Source of the DNA: Elusimicrobiota bacterium
GTDB taxonomy: Bacteria; Elusimicrobiota; Elusimicrobia; UBA1565; UBA9628
Length of the DNA stretch: 64,000 nt
Reading direction: 5' to 3'
NCBI GenBank assembly: GCA_023213235.1
Contig: CP096137.1
Span: 383,587 to 447,586 of the forward strand
This document shows, piece after piece, positions 8,678 to 17,751 of this stretch. The first letter of the stretch is position 1. The number at the start of each line of letters is the position of its first letter. The position numbers and the translations under genes were made by a program. The notes beneath the pieces are model-generated. The model saw only the letters and a list, made by a program, of their open reading frames with translations. It had not been told where the DNA came from and ran no database searches.

Positions 8678-9813
8678 GCGCGGCCTCCGTGGAAGGTCTT
8701 GCGGGGAGCGTCGGACAAGTCCGCGGCGGCCAACGCCGCGGCGATGCGCCCGGCGACGGCGCCGCCGCGATAGGGGCTGCGGCCCTTCAGCCGCGAGCGG
8801 AACGCAGGCGAGAGGACGCGGCGCAGCGCGGCGGACACCGCGGCGGCGGACGGGGCGCAGTCCACGATCGAGGGCGCCCTCAGGCGACCGTCCTGCCGGG
8901 GCCCGACGTTGACCGTCGGCGCGCGCAGCAGCGGCGCCTCGATGACGCCGCTGGAGGAGTTCCCGACGCAGGCCGCGCAGCGGCGCAGGAGGCTGAGCCA
9001 CCCGCGCGCGCCGAGGGACGCGAAGACGCGGTAGCGGCGCGGGTCGCGGGCGGCGAAGGCCTTCAGGCGGGCGTTGATCGCGCGGCCGCCGGCGTCGGCG
9101 CCGGCGAAGGTGAACACGGCGCGGCGGCCGCTGGCCGCGACGGCCTTGAGCACCGCGTCGAGCTCCGCGAGCGGGTTCGCGCCGCAGGGATGGTACGTGA
9201 CCGCGAGAGGGGGCGGGTCCAGCGGCAGCCCTATCAGGCGCGACAGCTCGGCGTCGGACAGGGGCTCGAGGCGCGCGGCGTTCTCCAGTCCGGGCGCGCC
9301 GGAGAGGAGCACCCGGCGCGGCTCTTCTCCCATGGCGAGGACCCTCCGGCGGTACGGCTCCGCCGCGACGAAGTGCAGGTAGGACAGCTTGGTCAGCGCG
9401 TGGCGGACCTGCTCGTCGATGACGCCTTCGCTGGCCTCCCCGCCGTGCAGGTGGGCGATGGGAACGCGCAGGGCGACCGCCGCGGCCGCGGGCGCGAGCA
9501 GCTCGAAGCGGTCGCCGAGCAGGACGATTACGTCGGGCTTCAGCTTCGCGAAGACGGACGCGAATTTCCCCATGGCGCGCCCGACCGCGCGGGCCAGGGA
9601 GGCCGCGTCGTCGCCGGCGGCCGGCATGGGCACGCGAGCCGCGACGGGCAGGCGGATGTCCCGCGCGGTGCGGCCGAACGCGGCGTCGAGGTGCGCGCCC
9701 GACACGACGAGCTTCAGGCGCAAGCCGCGGCGGGCGGCCACGGCGCGGGCCACGGGCTCGAGCAGCCCGTACTCGGCGCGGGAGGTCGTCACGACGCAGA
9801 CCGTGCGGGTCAG
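8674..9813 (-). CDS. Hydrolysing sugar-nucleotide 2-epimerase (LegG/NeuC family)
   Basis: 379 residues. VCVVTTSRAEYGLLEPV is the family's nucleotide-binding start; VLLGDRFE, HLHGGEASEGVIDE and CVGNSSSGVIEAP (UDP/GDP-binding motif) follow. It removes the nucleotide and inverts C2, giving the free sugar used by LegI. No ATG, GTG or TTG lies at the right place: the codon in phase is CTG 9811-9813, overlapping the TGA of the LegF-LegI gene and preceded 7 nt upstream by a good Shine-Dalgarno (GGGAGG). I take CTG as the start. The open frame farther upstream, to 11469, belongs to the antisense-phase shadow of the fusion gene. Confidence 0.85.
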   Translation of the reverse strand: MTRTVCVVTTSRAEYGLLEPVARAVAARRGLRLKLVVSGAHLDAAFGRTARDIRLPVAARVPMPAAGDDAASLARAVGRAMGKFASVFAKLKPDVIVLLGDRFELLAPAAAAVALRVPIAHLHGGEASEGVIDEQVRHALTKLSYLHFVAAEPYRRRVLAMGEEPRRVLLSGAPGLENAARLEPLSDAELSRLIGLPLDPPPLAVTYHPCGANPLAELDAVLKAVAASGRRAVFTFAGADAGGRAINARLKAFAARDPRRYRVFASLGARGWLSLLRRCAACVGNSSSGVIEAPLLRAPTVNVGPRQDGRLRAPSIVDCAPSAAAVSAALRRVLSPAFRSRLKGRSPYRGGAVAGRIAAALAAADLSDAPRKTFHGGRA

Positions 9814-11513
9814 GCGAGCGCCTCCCAGGTCAGGGTCTCGTCCGCCTCGACGGCTCTCTTGAGACGGCGCCCGGGCAGGCGCTCGAGCTCGGCCGGCGCG
9901 ATCCCGTCGCCCGGACGCTTGAGCGCGAGGTCCTGGGCGGTCAGGGCGTGGCCCGCGGGAAGGTCGCGCGCGGCGACGACGCTGCGCCGCGCGACCGTCC
10001 GGTTGCCGGCCTCGCAGGGGGCGGCGCGCTTGACGCCGTCGCCGAGCGCGGCGGTCACGGAGCGCACGGACCTGACCAGGGCGGCGAACTCCGAGGGGTC
10101 GAGGGACGCGGCATGATCCGGACCGGGCAAGGTCTTGTCGAGCGTGAGGTGCTTCTCGATGACCGACGCGCCGCGCGCCGCGGCGGCGACGGAGATCTCG
10201 ATGCCGGCGGTGTGGTCGGAGTAGCCCGCGGGCAGGCCGAAGTGGGAGCGCAGCGTGTCCATGGCGCGCAGGTTGACCTGGTCGACCGGCGCGGGATACT
10301 CGGTGAGGCAGTGAAGAAGGGTCAGCGGCGCGGAAGAGACCTCCCGGACCCAGCGCACGGCGTCGGCGACCTCGGCGAGGGTGCTCATGCCGGTGGAAAC
10401 GATGAGAGGCTTGCCTTTGGAGGCGACGTGGCGCAGCAGAGGCTTGTTGGTGAGCTCTCCGGAGGGGACCTTGAACAGCGGCACTCCGAGGCCGTCGAGC
10501 AGGTCGGCGCCGGCCTCGTCGAAGGGAGTCGAGAGGAACGTGATCCCGGCGGCGCGGCAATGGGCGGCGAGCTCCCGGTGCGCGGACTCGGAGAGCTCGA
10601 GGCCTTTGATCATGTCGAGCTGGCTCTGATCGCCGCCGGTGCTCTTCTTCTGGTACTCGGCCTTCCGCGCCCGGCGCGAGACCAGCCCTTCGGCCTTGAA
10701 GGTCTGGTACTTCACGGCGTCTGCGCCGCAGGCCTTCGCGGCGTCGGCCAGCTTCTTCGCGAGCCCCAGGTCGCCGTTGTGGTTCACGCCGGCTTCGGCG
10801 ATGATGAAGACGCTCGCCGGGTCGGCGGGCCGGCTCGCGGCCCAAAGCCCCGAGACCGTGGCCCAGTCCAGCGGGGTGTCGACGTCCGCGGCCTCCTCGG
10901 CCGACACGACCAGCCCGCGGCGCGTCCCGGCGTGGAAGGAGCGGGTCTCCCGCAGGCGGGCGACGGAGACCAGGAAGACGGAGCCGTCGAGCACGTACGC
11001 TTCCGGCAGTTGCTGGCGCGGCGCGGGCGTTCCCAGGCCGTCGATGAACGACGCCAGGCGGCCTTCGCCGTCGAGACGGTAGGACCAATGGGGGTGGAAG
11101 CGCGAGGGCGTGACCGAGACGACGGAATCCCCGGTCTTCTCGAAGAGCGCGGCGGCCTTGCGCAGCGTTTCGGCCGTGCGGAACGGAGAGGTCGGCTGGA
11201 GCACCAGCAGCGCGTCGGGACGGTAGCCCTCGTCCGCGGCGAGGCGGTCGAGGAGGTGCAGAGCCGCGTCGACCAGGGCCGAGCCGTCCTGCGCCAACTC
11301 GGGGGCGCAGGCGCGGCACCTTGACGCCGTGCTCCTCCGCGACGGCGGCGATGGCCGGGTCGTCGGTGGAGACTTCGAGGCGGTCGCAGACTCCGGACTC
11401 GCGCGCGGAGAGGATGGCTCGCCCGAGCAGCGGCACGCCGCCCAGCGGGCGGATGTTCTTGCCGGGCACCCCTTGGAGCCGCTCCGGGCCGGGATCAGTC
11501 CGAGAATCTTCAC
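9810..11513 (-). CDS. Bifunctional CMP-legionaminate synthetase / legionaminate synthase (LegF-LegI fusion)
   Basis: 567 codons from GTG 11513. Residues 1-230 are a NeuA/LegF domain: MKILGLIPARSGSKG, LQPTSPFRT and DVDTPLDW. Residues 247-567 are a NeuB/LegI domain: VFIIAEAGVNHNGD, KYQTFKAEG, STPFDEAG, STGMSTLAEVADA, GYSDHTAGIE and a C-terminal SAF domain from GDGVKRAAPCE. The domains follow in one frame with a 14-residue link and no internal ATG. The stretch 11305-11469 is out of frame: a base is missing at C run 11469-11472, and the frame returns at G run 11301-11305; repaired it reads PGKNIRPLGGVPLLGRAILS. The protein would make legionaminic acid and charge it with CMP. Confidence 0.8.
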   Translation of the reverse strand: MKILGLIPARSGSKGCPARTSARWAACRCSGEPSSPRASPESATASKSPPTTRPSPPSRRSTASRCRACAPELAQDGSALVDAALHLLDRLAADEGYRPDALLVLQPTSPFRTAETLRKAAALFEKTGDSVVSVTPSRFHPHWSYRLDGEGRLASFIDGLGTPAPRQQLPEAYVLDGSVFLVSVARLRETRSFHAGTRRGLVVSAEEAADVDTPLDWATVSGLWAASRPADPASVFIIAEAGVNHNGDLGLAKKLADAAKACGADAVKYQTFKAEGLVSRRARKAEYQKKSTGGDQSQLDMIKGLELSESAHRELAAHCRAAGITFLSTPFDEAGADLLDGLGVPLFKVPSGELTNKPLLRHVASKGKPLIVSTGMSTLAEVADAVRWVREVSSAPLTLLHCLTEYPAPVDQVNLRAMDTLRSHFGLPAGYSDHTAGIEISVAAAARGASVIEKHLTLDKTLPGPDHAASLDPSEFAALVRSVRSVTAALGDGVKRAAPCEAGNRTVARRSVVAARDLPAGHALTAQDLALKRPGDGIAPAELERLPGRRLKRAVEADETLTWEALA

Positions 11514-11520
11514 GCGCCTA

Positions 11521-12752
11521 TCAGGAGACCCGGTGCTTGAGCTTCCACTCGCCGTCGCGGCGCTCCCACAGGTGAGGCGAGCGGAACTTGTCCACGGTGG
11601 CGTGGAACTCCTTTTCGTCCATGCCCAGGTACTCGAGGATCTCCTTGTAGTACTTCTTGGGGAACTCCCCGTCGAAGCGGTGCACGAGGGCCACGGCTTC
11701 CTCGCGCTCGATATGGCCGCTGCGGACCTCCTGCGCGGCGTCGTAGGTGGCGCGGCCGATCCCGTACTTCACGTAGGTGGTCCAGTAGTGGAAGCCGTCG
11801 ATGCGGTCATCGAGGCTGTTGTACTTGGAGTAGGTGCCCTCGGTGCGCTCGGGGTTGGCCTCGAAGCCGGTGTGCTCGACGGCGTAGTAGTAGCTCTCCT
11901 GCGGGATCCACTTGATGTAGTAGCCGAGGTAGTGGACCTTCACGCCCTGCTCCTCGAGCTGGGCGTCGTCGGCGGGCAGGTAGGCCTGCAGGTCGGCGGG
12001 CTCGACCTTGTGCTTCTCGATGAGTTCGGTCAGCGACACGCCGCCCAGGTGGATCTTGTCCTTGCTGGCCTTCGTGAAGTAGTTCTTGGCGCGCAGCGGG
12101 CTGCGGTTGTCGGAGATGGGGTTTCCGTACTCCGCCTCGTTCTCGCCGAAGAACACGAGCGGGACCTTGTGGCGCAGGGCCATGTGGGGGCGAGCGTCTT
12201 CTGGCCGATCATGAAGGGCTGGAAGGGATTGAGCAGGTTCTGGACGGAGAGGCGGGTCAGCAGCCGGTGGACCTTGCCGTTGGGCGTGAACAGATTGTTG
12301 TCGCAGCCGCCGACGTGGATCCAGTTCTGGAAGTTCTTCCAGCCGATCTCGGTGTAGAGGTGCGGCGCCCAGGTGATGGTCAGCGGGTGCATGCCGTACT
12401 TGTACTTCAGCACGTGCGACGCGCGCGCGCTGTCCTTGCCGCCGCTGCCGGGCACGATGCAGTCGTAGGAGCCGTCATGCTTGCGGTACTGGTCGCAGAG
12501 CTCCTTGAGCTCGCGCTCGCGCTCCTTCCAGTCGATGACCCCGCGCTTGACCTCGGCGAAGCGGCAGGCGTCGCACACGCCTTCCTCGTCGATGTTGATT
12601 GTGGCCTTCGTGGACGCGGCCGTGTGGTAGTACTCCACGCAGGAGTTGGGGCGCTGGTTGGAGATGACGCAGCGCTTGCAGAACTTCACCTCGGCGGGAA
12701 GGCCGAAATAGGCCTCGACCTTGCGGCTTTTCGCGGCGGCGGGGTTCGTCAT
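11521..12752 (-). CDS. N-acetyl sugar amidotransferase (WbpG/PseA/PtmG type), one frameshift
   Basis: About 410 residues. CKRCVISNQRP and GVCDACRF form a zinc-binding Cys set; VPGSGGKDSA is the PP-loop that binds ATP. After the missing base at G run 12186-12190 the protein continues HMALRHKVPLVFFGENEAEYGN to KLKHRVS. Members use ammonia to turn an N-acetyl group into an acetamidino group (WbpG in Pseudomonas O-antigen, PseA and PtmG in Campylobacter). The HisH-like and HisF-like genes directly upstream fit the known ammonia-supply trio. ATG 12752 overlaps the HisH stop. Substrate is most likely a legionaminate-pathway sugar (inference). Confidence 0.85.
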
Positions 12753-13384
12753 GAGGCCTCCAGGAAGCGTTTGAGGATGTCGAGTCCGGCGGGGCCGCTC
12801 TTCTCCGGGTGGAACTGGCAGCCGACGACGCTGCCGCGGCGAAGCGCGGCGCAAAAATCGTTCTCGCCGTAGCCGCAGTCGGCCAGGCGGTGGGACGGAT
12901 CCGACGGCACGGCGGCGAAGGAGTGCACGAAGTAGAACTCGGCGCCGGCGGCCGTTCCGGCCAGCGGCGTGCCGGGCCACGGCGACGCGGGCTTGAGCGC
13001 GCTCCAGCCCACGTGCGGGAGCTTGAGGCCTCCGGTCCCGCCCGGCAGGCGCTTGACGGTGCCGGGCACCAGCCCCAGGCCCTCGTGGTCGCCGAACTCC
13101 TCGCTGCGGTCCATGAGCAGCTGCATGCCCAGGCAGATGCCGAGCAAAGGCCTGCCGGACTTCGCGTAGGCGCGCAGCGGGTCGACGAGGCCGCGCTCGC
13201 GCAGGCCCTTTATGCCGTCGCCGAAGGCGCCCACGCCGGGCAGCAGCGCGCGCTCGGCGCCCGCCACGTCGGCCGGGTCGGAGGAGATCTCGGGCTCGCC
13301 GCCCGCGGCGCGTACGGCGCGCGCGACGCTCAGCAGGTTGCCCAGGCCGTAATCGACGATGACGACGCGGGAGGCGGCGCTCAT
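12749..13384 (-). CDS. HisH-like glutaminase subunit for sugar amidotransfer
   Basis: 211 residues, class I glutamine amidotransferase. VVIVDYGLGNLLSV opens the fold; GICLGMQLL carries the nucleophilic Cys near residue 87 and CQFHPEKSG the His/Glu pair near residue 190. It releases ammonia from glutamine. No other histidine-biosynthesis gene is nearby and the next gene is a WbpG-type amidotransferase, so this is a HisH2/glycan paralogue rather than the histidine enzyme. Overlaps both neighbours by 4 nt. Confidence 0.85.
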   Translation of the reverse strand: MSAASRVVIVDYGLGNLLSVARAVRAAGGEPEISSDPADVAGAERALLPGVGAFGDGIKGLRERGLVDPLRAYAKSGRPLLGICLGMQLLMDRSEEFGDHEGLGLVPGTVKRLPGGTGGLKLPHVGWSALKPASPWPGTPLAGTAAGAEFYFVHSFAAVPSDPSHRLADCGYGENDFCAALRRGSVVGCQFHPEKSGPAGLDILKRFLEAS

Positions 13385-14184
13385 GCGAGAGGCGCGGCCT
13401 CCGGCGGACGGCGCACGGACACGCCCGAGGCGAGCAGCGTCTCCTTGAGCTCCCGCAGGCCGCATTTCTTGAAATGGAGGATGGACGCCACCGACACCGC
13501 GTCGGCGCGGCCTTCCGTCACCGCGGCGAGCACGTGCGCCGCTCCGCCCGCGCCTCCGCAGGCGATGACGGGGATGCTCACCGCCGTCGCGAGCTTCGCG
13601 GTGAGATCCAGGTCGAAGCCCTTGAGAGTGCCTTCCCGGTCCACCGAGGTCACGAGAATTTCGCCGGCGCCCAGGTCCGCGGCGCGGCGGGCCCAGTCGT
13701 AGGCGTCCACTCCGGTCTTCTCGCGCCCGTTGTCGGTCAGGGCTTCCCAGCGTCCCGGCGCCTGGAGCTTGGCCTCGATGGAGACGACGATGCATTGGGA
13801 GCCGAAGCTTCGGGCGGCTTCGCGGATGAATTCGGGGTTGGCGATCGCGGCGGTGTTGACGGCCACCTTGTCGGCGCCGGCGCGCAGCAGCTTGTAGACG
13901 TCGTCAAGCTTCCGCACGCCGCCGCCCACCGTCAGGGGGATGAAAATGTCGGCGGCGGCGCGCTCGACGATGTCGAGCAGGTTGTTGCGGCCGTAAAGGC
14001 TCGCCACGATGTCCATGTAGAGGAGTTCGTCGGCGCCTTCCTCATAATATCGGCGGGCATGCTCGGCGGGGTCGCCGACGACTCGAAGGCCCTCGAGGTG
14101 GACGCCTTTGACGATGTTGGGGCCCTTGATGTCCAGCCGGGGGATGATTCGCACGCGCGCCCGGGCCGGAGGCTGGCTGTTCAT
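13381..14184 (-). CDS. HisF-like cyclase subunit (HisF2) of the sugar amidotransferase system
   Basis: 267 residues, TIM barrel. [23 protein letters not shown] at the start, [11 protein letters not shown] and [11 protein letters not shown] for the phosphate-binding loops, [12 protein letters not shown] near the C-terminus. It partners HisH to channel ammonia. An upstream in-frame start (14223) is rejected because it would put the promoter -10 box inside the gene; ATG 14184 lies 9 nt after TATAAT, so the message is leaderless or nearly so. First gene of the operon running to 2298. Confidence 0.85.
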   Translation of the reverse strand: MNSQPPARARVRIIPRLDIKGPNIVKGVHLEGLRVVGDPAEHARRYYEEGADELLYMDIVASLYGRNNLLDIVERAAADIFIPLTVGGGVRKLDDVYKLLRAGADKVAVNTAAIANPEFIREAARSFGSQCIVVSIEAKLQAPGRWEALTDNGREKTGVDAYDWARRAADLGAGEILVTSVDREGTLKGFDLDLTAKLATAVSIPVIACGGAGGAAHVLAAVTEGRADAVSVASILHFKKCGLRELKETLLASGVSVRRPPEAAPLA

Positions 14185-14193
14185 TATTTGAAC

Positions 14194-14223
14194 ATTATAC
14201 CCCTCTCGACGGCGGCCCGTCAA
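14194..14223 (-). promoter_or_regulatory. Sigma70-type promoter of the nonulosonate operon
   Basis: Read on the minus strand: -35 TTGACG (14218-14223), 18-nt spacer, -10 TATAAT (14194-14199). It lies between the methyltransferase stop (14238) and the hisF-like ATG (14184) and is the best promoter match in the window. The expected transcript start is only a few bases before the ATG. Confidence 0.8.
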
Positions 14224-14237
14224 TTAGGCTCTCCGGG

Positions 14238-14911
14238 TCAGCGTCGGGCGGCGTCCGGCCGCAGGACGGCGAGGTCGTCGAGGCCGCCGCCCAGCCGCGC
14301 TTCGGCCGCGAGCAGTAGGTCTCCCGCGGCTCCTTCCCACAGGGCCGGGGCGTTCAGGCGAGCCGCCGCCGCCCACAGCAGCGGATGATTATGCGCCTCG
14401 CGCAGCTCCACCCGCCAGCCGCGCGGCTCCGCGGGTTCCGCGGCCGTCCTCTCCAGGCCCCGCTCGAGGTGGCCGGCCGCCGACGCGTTGGGCTCGTGGC
14501 TCAGCAGCGCCGCTCCGGGCTTCATCACGCGAGGCAGCGCGTCGAGCAGGCCGCGCGCGGCGTCGGAGGGCAGATACATCAGCAGGCCGAAGCAGACGAC
14601 GGCGTCGAAGGGCTCGCCGCTCCAATCCGCGACGAAGCGCGCCGCGTCGGATTTGACGAAGGAAACCCGCGGCGGACGCTCGCCCAGGCGGTCCACGAGG
14701 TCCACGACGGTCCACGAGGAGACGCGCGGATCCGCGACGAGGTCCGGAAGGGACAGAAGTGAGCCGCCACCCAGGTCGAGCACGCGCCATGGCGGGGGCC
14801 CAGGCGCCGGGCGAGCAGGCGCGCGGCGCGCCGGCGGTAAGCACGCCACAGGCCCCGGCCGTAGCGGCCGTAGTCCTCGAATTCCTCGAAGCGAGCGGCG
14901 ACGTCGCTCAC
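14238..14911 (-). CDS. SAM-dependent methyltransferase, one frameshift
   Basis: About 225 residues from GTG 14911, which overlaps the epimerase TGA. N-terminus VSDVAARFEEFEDYGRYGRG, then a missing base at G run 14794-14798, after which the motif I loop RVLDLGGGSLL and the later FDAVVCFGLLMYLPSD (motif post-II/III) are in one frame. Class I Rossmann methyltransferase. The substrate is unknown; position in the sugar operon suggests a sugar or sugar nucleotide. Confidence 0.75.
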
Positions 14912-15822
14912 GCGCCGGTCCGCTCCCGCCACCAGGCGAGCGTGTCGGCGAGGCTTCGCGCGAGCGGGATCTTCGGGCGCCATGCGGCGTCGCGGCGCAG
15001 CCGCGAGACGTCGGCGGCCATGTCCTTCACCTGGACCGGCCGCAGGCGCGACGGGTCGACGACGACGCGCGCGCGTCCCGTCGAGGCGGCGAGCAGCCCG
15101 TCGAGGATCGCGCGCATCGTCACGGAGCGGCCCTCGCCGACGTTGTAGGCGAGGCCGGGGCGCCCGCGCCGCGCGAGCGCGGACAGCGCGGAGGCGACGT
15201 CGCGGCGGTCGAGGTAGTCGCGCTTGGGGCTGAGGTCGCCGACGCGCAGCTCGGGCTCCTGGCGGCCGGCCTCGATCAGGGCGATCTGCTTCGCGAAGGC
15301 GCCGGGAGCGAGGTTGTCCGGAGTGCCGGGCCCCAGGACGTTGAAGACGCGCGCGGCGACGACCTCGACGGGCCCGCGCGAGAACGACAGCGCGCACAGG
15401 CCCTGCGCGAGCTTGCTCGTCCCGTAGGCCGAGAGCGGCTCGGCCTCGGCGTCCTCGGCGGGGCGCCGCGCGCCGCCCGCGGCGCCGTATTCCGCGGCGG
15501 AGCCGGCGCAGACGACGCGGACGGGCCTTCCCTCGGAGGCCAGCGCCGAGAGCAGGACGTCGGTCATCGTCACGTGCTCGCGCCACAGCGCGTCGAGGCC
15601 CTCGGGCTTCGTCGTGCCGGCGAGGTGGAAGACGAGGTCGGGCCTGGCCTCGCGCACGACGGCGCGCGCGTGCGCGGGATCGCAGAGGTCGCCGGCGAGG
15701 ATGCCGGGGCCCGGCGTGCGCCGGGCGAGGAACAGGCGCGAGCGGCCGCGCCACAGGGCCTCGAGCGGAGCGCCGAGGAAGCCGCGGGCGCCGGTGACGA
15801 GGACCCGAGGCCCGGCGCTCAT
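14908..15822 (-). CDS. NAD-dependent sugar-nucleotide epimerase/reductase (SDR family)
   Basis: 304 residues. RVLVTGARGFLGAPL is the NAD-binding GxxGxxG; FHLAGTTKPEG, CAGSAAEYG and the catalytic YGTSK are in the usual order. Closest in style to GDP-4-keto-6-deoxymannose reductases or 4,6-dehydratases. ATG 15822 directly follows the LegB TAG. It may make a second activated sugar for the same glycan. Exact reaction not assignable. Confidence 0.75.
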   Translation of the reverse strand: MSAGPRVLVTGARGFLGAPLEALWRGRSRLFLARRTPGPGILAGDLCDPAHARAVVREARPDLVFHLAGTTKPEGLDALWREHVTMTDVLLSALASEGRPVRVVCAGSAAEYGAAGGARRPAEDAEAEPLSAYGTSKLAQGLCALSFSRGPVEVVAARVFNVLGPGTPDNLAPGAFAKQIALIEAGRQEPELRVGDLSPKRDYLDRRDVASALSALARRGRPGLAYNVGEGRSVTMRAILDGLLAASTGRARVVVDPSRLRPVQVKDMAADVSRLRRDAAWRPKIPLARSLADTLAWWRERTGA

Positions 15823-16815
15823 CTAGACGTTGTACATCCCGGCTTTGTAGTCGGCCAGGTGCGCGCGCACGTACTCCGCCGTGCGCGCCAGGCCCTGCTC
15901 GAGCGGCGTGCGCGGGCGCCAGCCGGTGAGCTTGCGGGCCTTCGCGTTGCCGCAGATCAGGCGCATGACCTCGCTGCGCTCCGGGCGCAGGCGCACCTTC
16001 TCCTCGACGATCCGGGCCTTGCGGCCGGTGATCTTCATCAGCAGGCGCGCGGTCTCGCCGATCGTCACGCCGCGCCCGGAGCCGACGTTGACGGTCTCGC
16101 CGACGGTCTTCTTCGACGCCGCGACCGCGAGGAAGCCCTCGACGGTGTCGCCGACGTAGTTGAAGTCGCGCACGGGCGAGGTCGCGCCGAGGCTCAGGGT
16201 CTCGCGCCCCGACAGCAGCTGGCAGGCGATCGTCGGGATCACCGCGCGCGCCGACTGGCGCGGGCCGTAGGTGTTGAACGGGCGGATGACGGCCACCGGG
16301 AGCTTGAACGACTTCTCGAAGCTCAGCGCGAGCTGGTCGGCGGCGGCCTTCGTCGCGGCGTAGGGGGACTGCGCGACGATCGGATGGTCCTCGTCGATCG
16401 GGACGTACTGCGCGGTGCCGTAGGTCTCGGACGTCGAGGTGTGCACGAGCTTGCCGACCTTGAAGCGGCGGCAGGCCTGGAGCACGTTGAGCGTTCCCGT
16501 CACGTTCGTCGCGACGTAGGAGGCCGGGGCGGAGTACGAGTACGGGATCGCGATCAGCGCGGCGAGATGGAAGACGACCTCGGCGCCGTCGACGAGCTCG
16601 TCGACGCAGCCCGGGTCGCTGACGTCGCCCGAGACGATCTGGACCTTGGAGGCGAGCGCCGGGTCGAGGTCCTCGAGGAAGCCCCAGTGGCCGCGAGAGT
16701 TGTAGTGCACGAGCGCGCGCACCTTCGCGCCGCGCCGAGCGAGCTCCTCGGTCAGGTGGCTTCCGATGAAGCCTCCCGCGCCGGTGACGACGACCTTCGT
16801 GCCTTTCCAGTTCAT
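15823..16815 (-). CDS. legB: NAD-dependent 4,6-dehydratase LegB
   Basis: 330 residues. MNWKGTKVVVTGAGGFIGSH, VRALVHYNSRGHWGFLEDL, TSTSETYGTA and the catalytic SPYAATK are strongly LegB-like. LegB removes water from GDP-GlcNAc to give the 4-keto-6-deoxy sugar, the first committed step to legionaminic acid; LegC at 22.1 kb takes the product. Read on the minus strand, TAGGAT (16823-16828) ends 7 nt before the ATG with no Shine-Dalgarno, so LegB probably has its own leaderless transcript within the operon. Confidence 0.85.
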   Translation of the reverse strand: MNWKGTKVVVTGAGGFIGSHLTEELARRGAKVRALVHYNSRGHWGFLEDLDPALASKVQIVSGDVSDPGCVDELVDGAEVVFHLAALIAIPYSYSAPASYVATNVTGTLNVLQACRRFKVGKLVHTSTSETYGTAQYVPIDEDHPIVAQSPYAATKAAADQLALSFEKSFKLPVAVIRPFNTYGPRQSARAVIPTIACQLLSGRETLSLGATSPVRDFNYVGDTVEGFLAVAASKKTVGETVNVGSGRGVTIGETARLLMKITGRKARIVEEKVRLRPERSEVMRLICGNAKARKLTGWRPRTPLEQGLARTAEYVRAHLADYKAGMYNV

Positions 16816-16833
16816 CGGGTCAATCCTATCAAT

Positions 16834-17751
16834 TCAGCGCCCGGACAGCTCCGCGAGCAGGGCCTGCGCGGCGCGGCCGAGGTTCTTCGCCGACAGCGGC
16901 CACGCGGCCAGCATGCGCCGCGCGTACGAGCGGCGCAGCGGCGCGTCGGAGCCGGGCTCGAGCAGCGCGGCGACGGCGGCGCGGTAGACGAACGACAGCC
17001 GCCGCCTCATCCTCAGGCGCGCGAGCGGCCCCGGCTCCGGACCCAGCCGCTCGGCGAAGTGGTCGCGCAGCAAGGTCTCGAGATTGGAGTGGTGATACTC
17101 GACGCGCCGGGAGGCGGAGCCCGGGATCACCGTGTACGAAGAGAGCACGGCGTCTATAAAGCGGAAGGGCCCGGTCTTGGCCAGCCGCATCCAGAAGTCG
17201 TAGTCCTCGACGGTGTTGTACTCCGGCCGCTCGCGGAAACCGCCGATCTCGAGCGCCTTGTCGCGGCGGAACACCGCGCCCGAGGGGGCGACGGCGTTGG
17301 CCTCGAAGAGCAGGCGGTCGTACATCCCGGGAACGGCCGGGCCTTTGCGCTCGATTCCGCGCACGACTCCGTCCTGCACGACGTCGGTGTGGTGGCCGAC
17401 GAGCACCGTGCCCGGGTGCGCGTCGAACTCGGCGACGCAGCGCGCGAGCTTGTCCGGTGTCCAGAGGTCGTCGTGGTCGAGCGTCGCGATGAGCTCGCCC
17501 TTGGCTTCCTTCAGCCCCGTGTTGCGCGCGGCGGCGATGCGCCCGTTCGGGCGGCGCACGCAGGCGCCGGGCGTTCCCGTCCTGGCCAGCCACCGGTCTA
17601 CGACCGATTTCGTGTCATCAGGGGAGCCGTCGTCGACGACGATCAGCTCGAAGGAGCGGTACGTCTGCGCGGCCACGCTGTCGAGCGTCCGCTCGATGAA
17701 CGCCGCGGCGGCGTAGGCGGGGATGACGACCGAGACGCGCGGCGCGCTCAC
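16834..17751 (-). CDS. Family 2 glycosyltransferase
   Basis: 305 residues from GTG 17751 (GTGA overlap with kpsF-like gene). VSVVIPAYAAAAFIERTLDS, VVDDGSPDDT, TLDHDDLW (DxD-like metal site) and YNTVEDYDFWMRL (ED acceptor motif) define a GT-A inverting transferase. The C-terminal 70 residues are Arg-rich. Likely adds one sugar in glycan assembly at the inner membrane. Confidence 0.88.
   Translation of the reverse strand: MSAPRVSVVIPAYAAAAFIERTLDSVAAQTYRSFELIVVDDGSPDDTKSVVDRWLARTGTPGACVRRPNGRIAAARNTGLKEAKGELIATLDHDDLWTPDKLARCVAEFDAHPGTVLVGHHTDVVQDGVVRGIERKGPAVPGMYDRLLFEANAVAPSGAVFRRDKALEIGGFRERPEYNTVEDYDFWMRLAKTGPFRFIDAVLSSYTVIPGSASRRVEYHHSNLETLLRDHFAERLGPEPGPLARLRMRRRLSFVYRAAVAALLEPGSDAPLRRSYARRMLAAWPLSAKNLGRAAQALLAELSGR

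Noticed and set aside
9814..11469. N-terminal extension of the NeuC frame, starting MPGKNIRPLGG
   Set aside because: Its first 60 codons are the LegF domain displaced by a missing base; the rest is an out-of-frame shadow of LegF-LegI.
12749..14184. Histidine biosynthesis hisH-hisF pair
   Set aside because: No other his gene is present and both overlap an N-acetyl sugar amidotransferase, the known glycan context for HisH2/HisF2.
13381..14223. Upstream start for the HisF-like gene at 14223
   Set aside because: It would place the TATAAT box within the coding region and add a non-homologous N-terminus.
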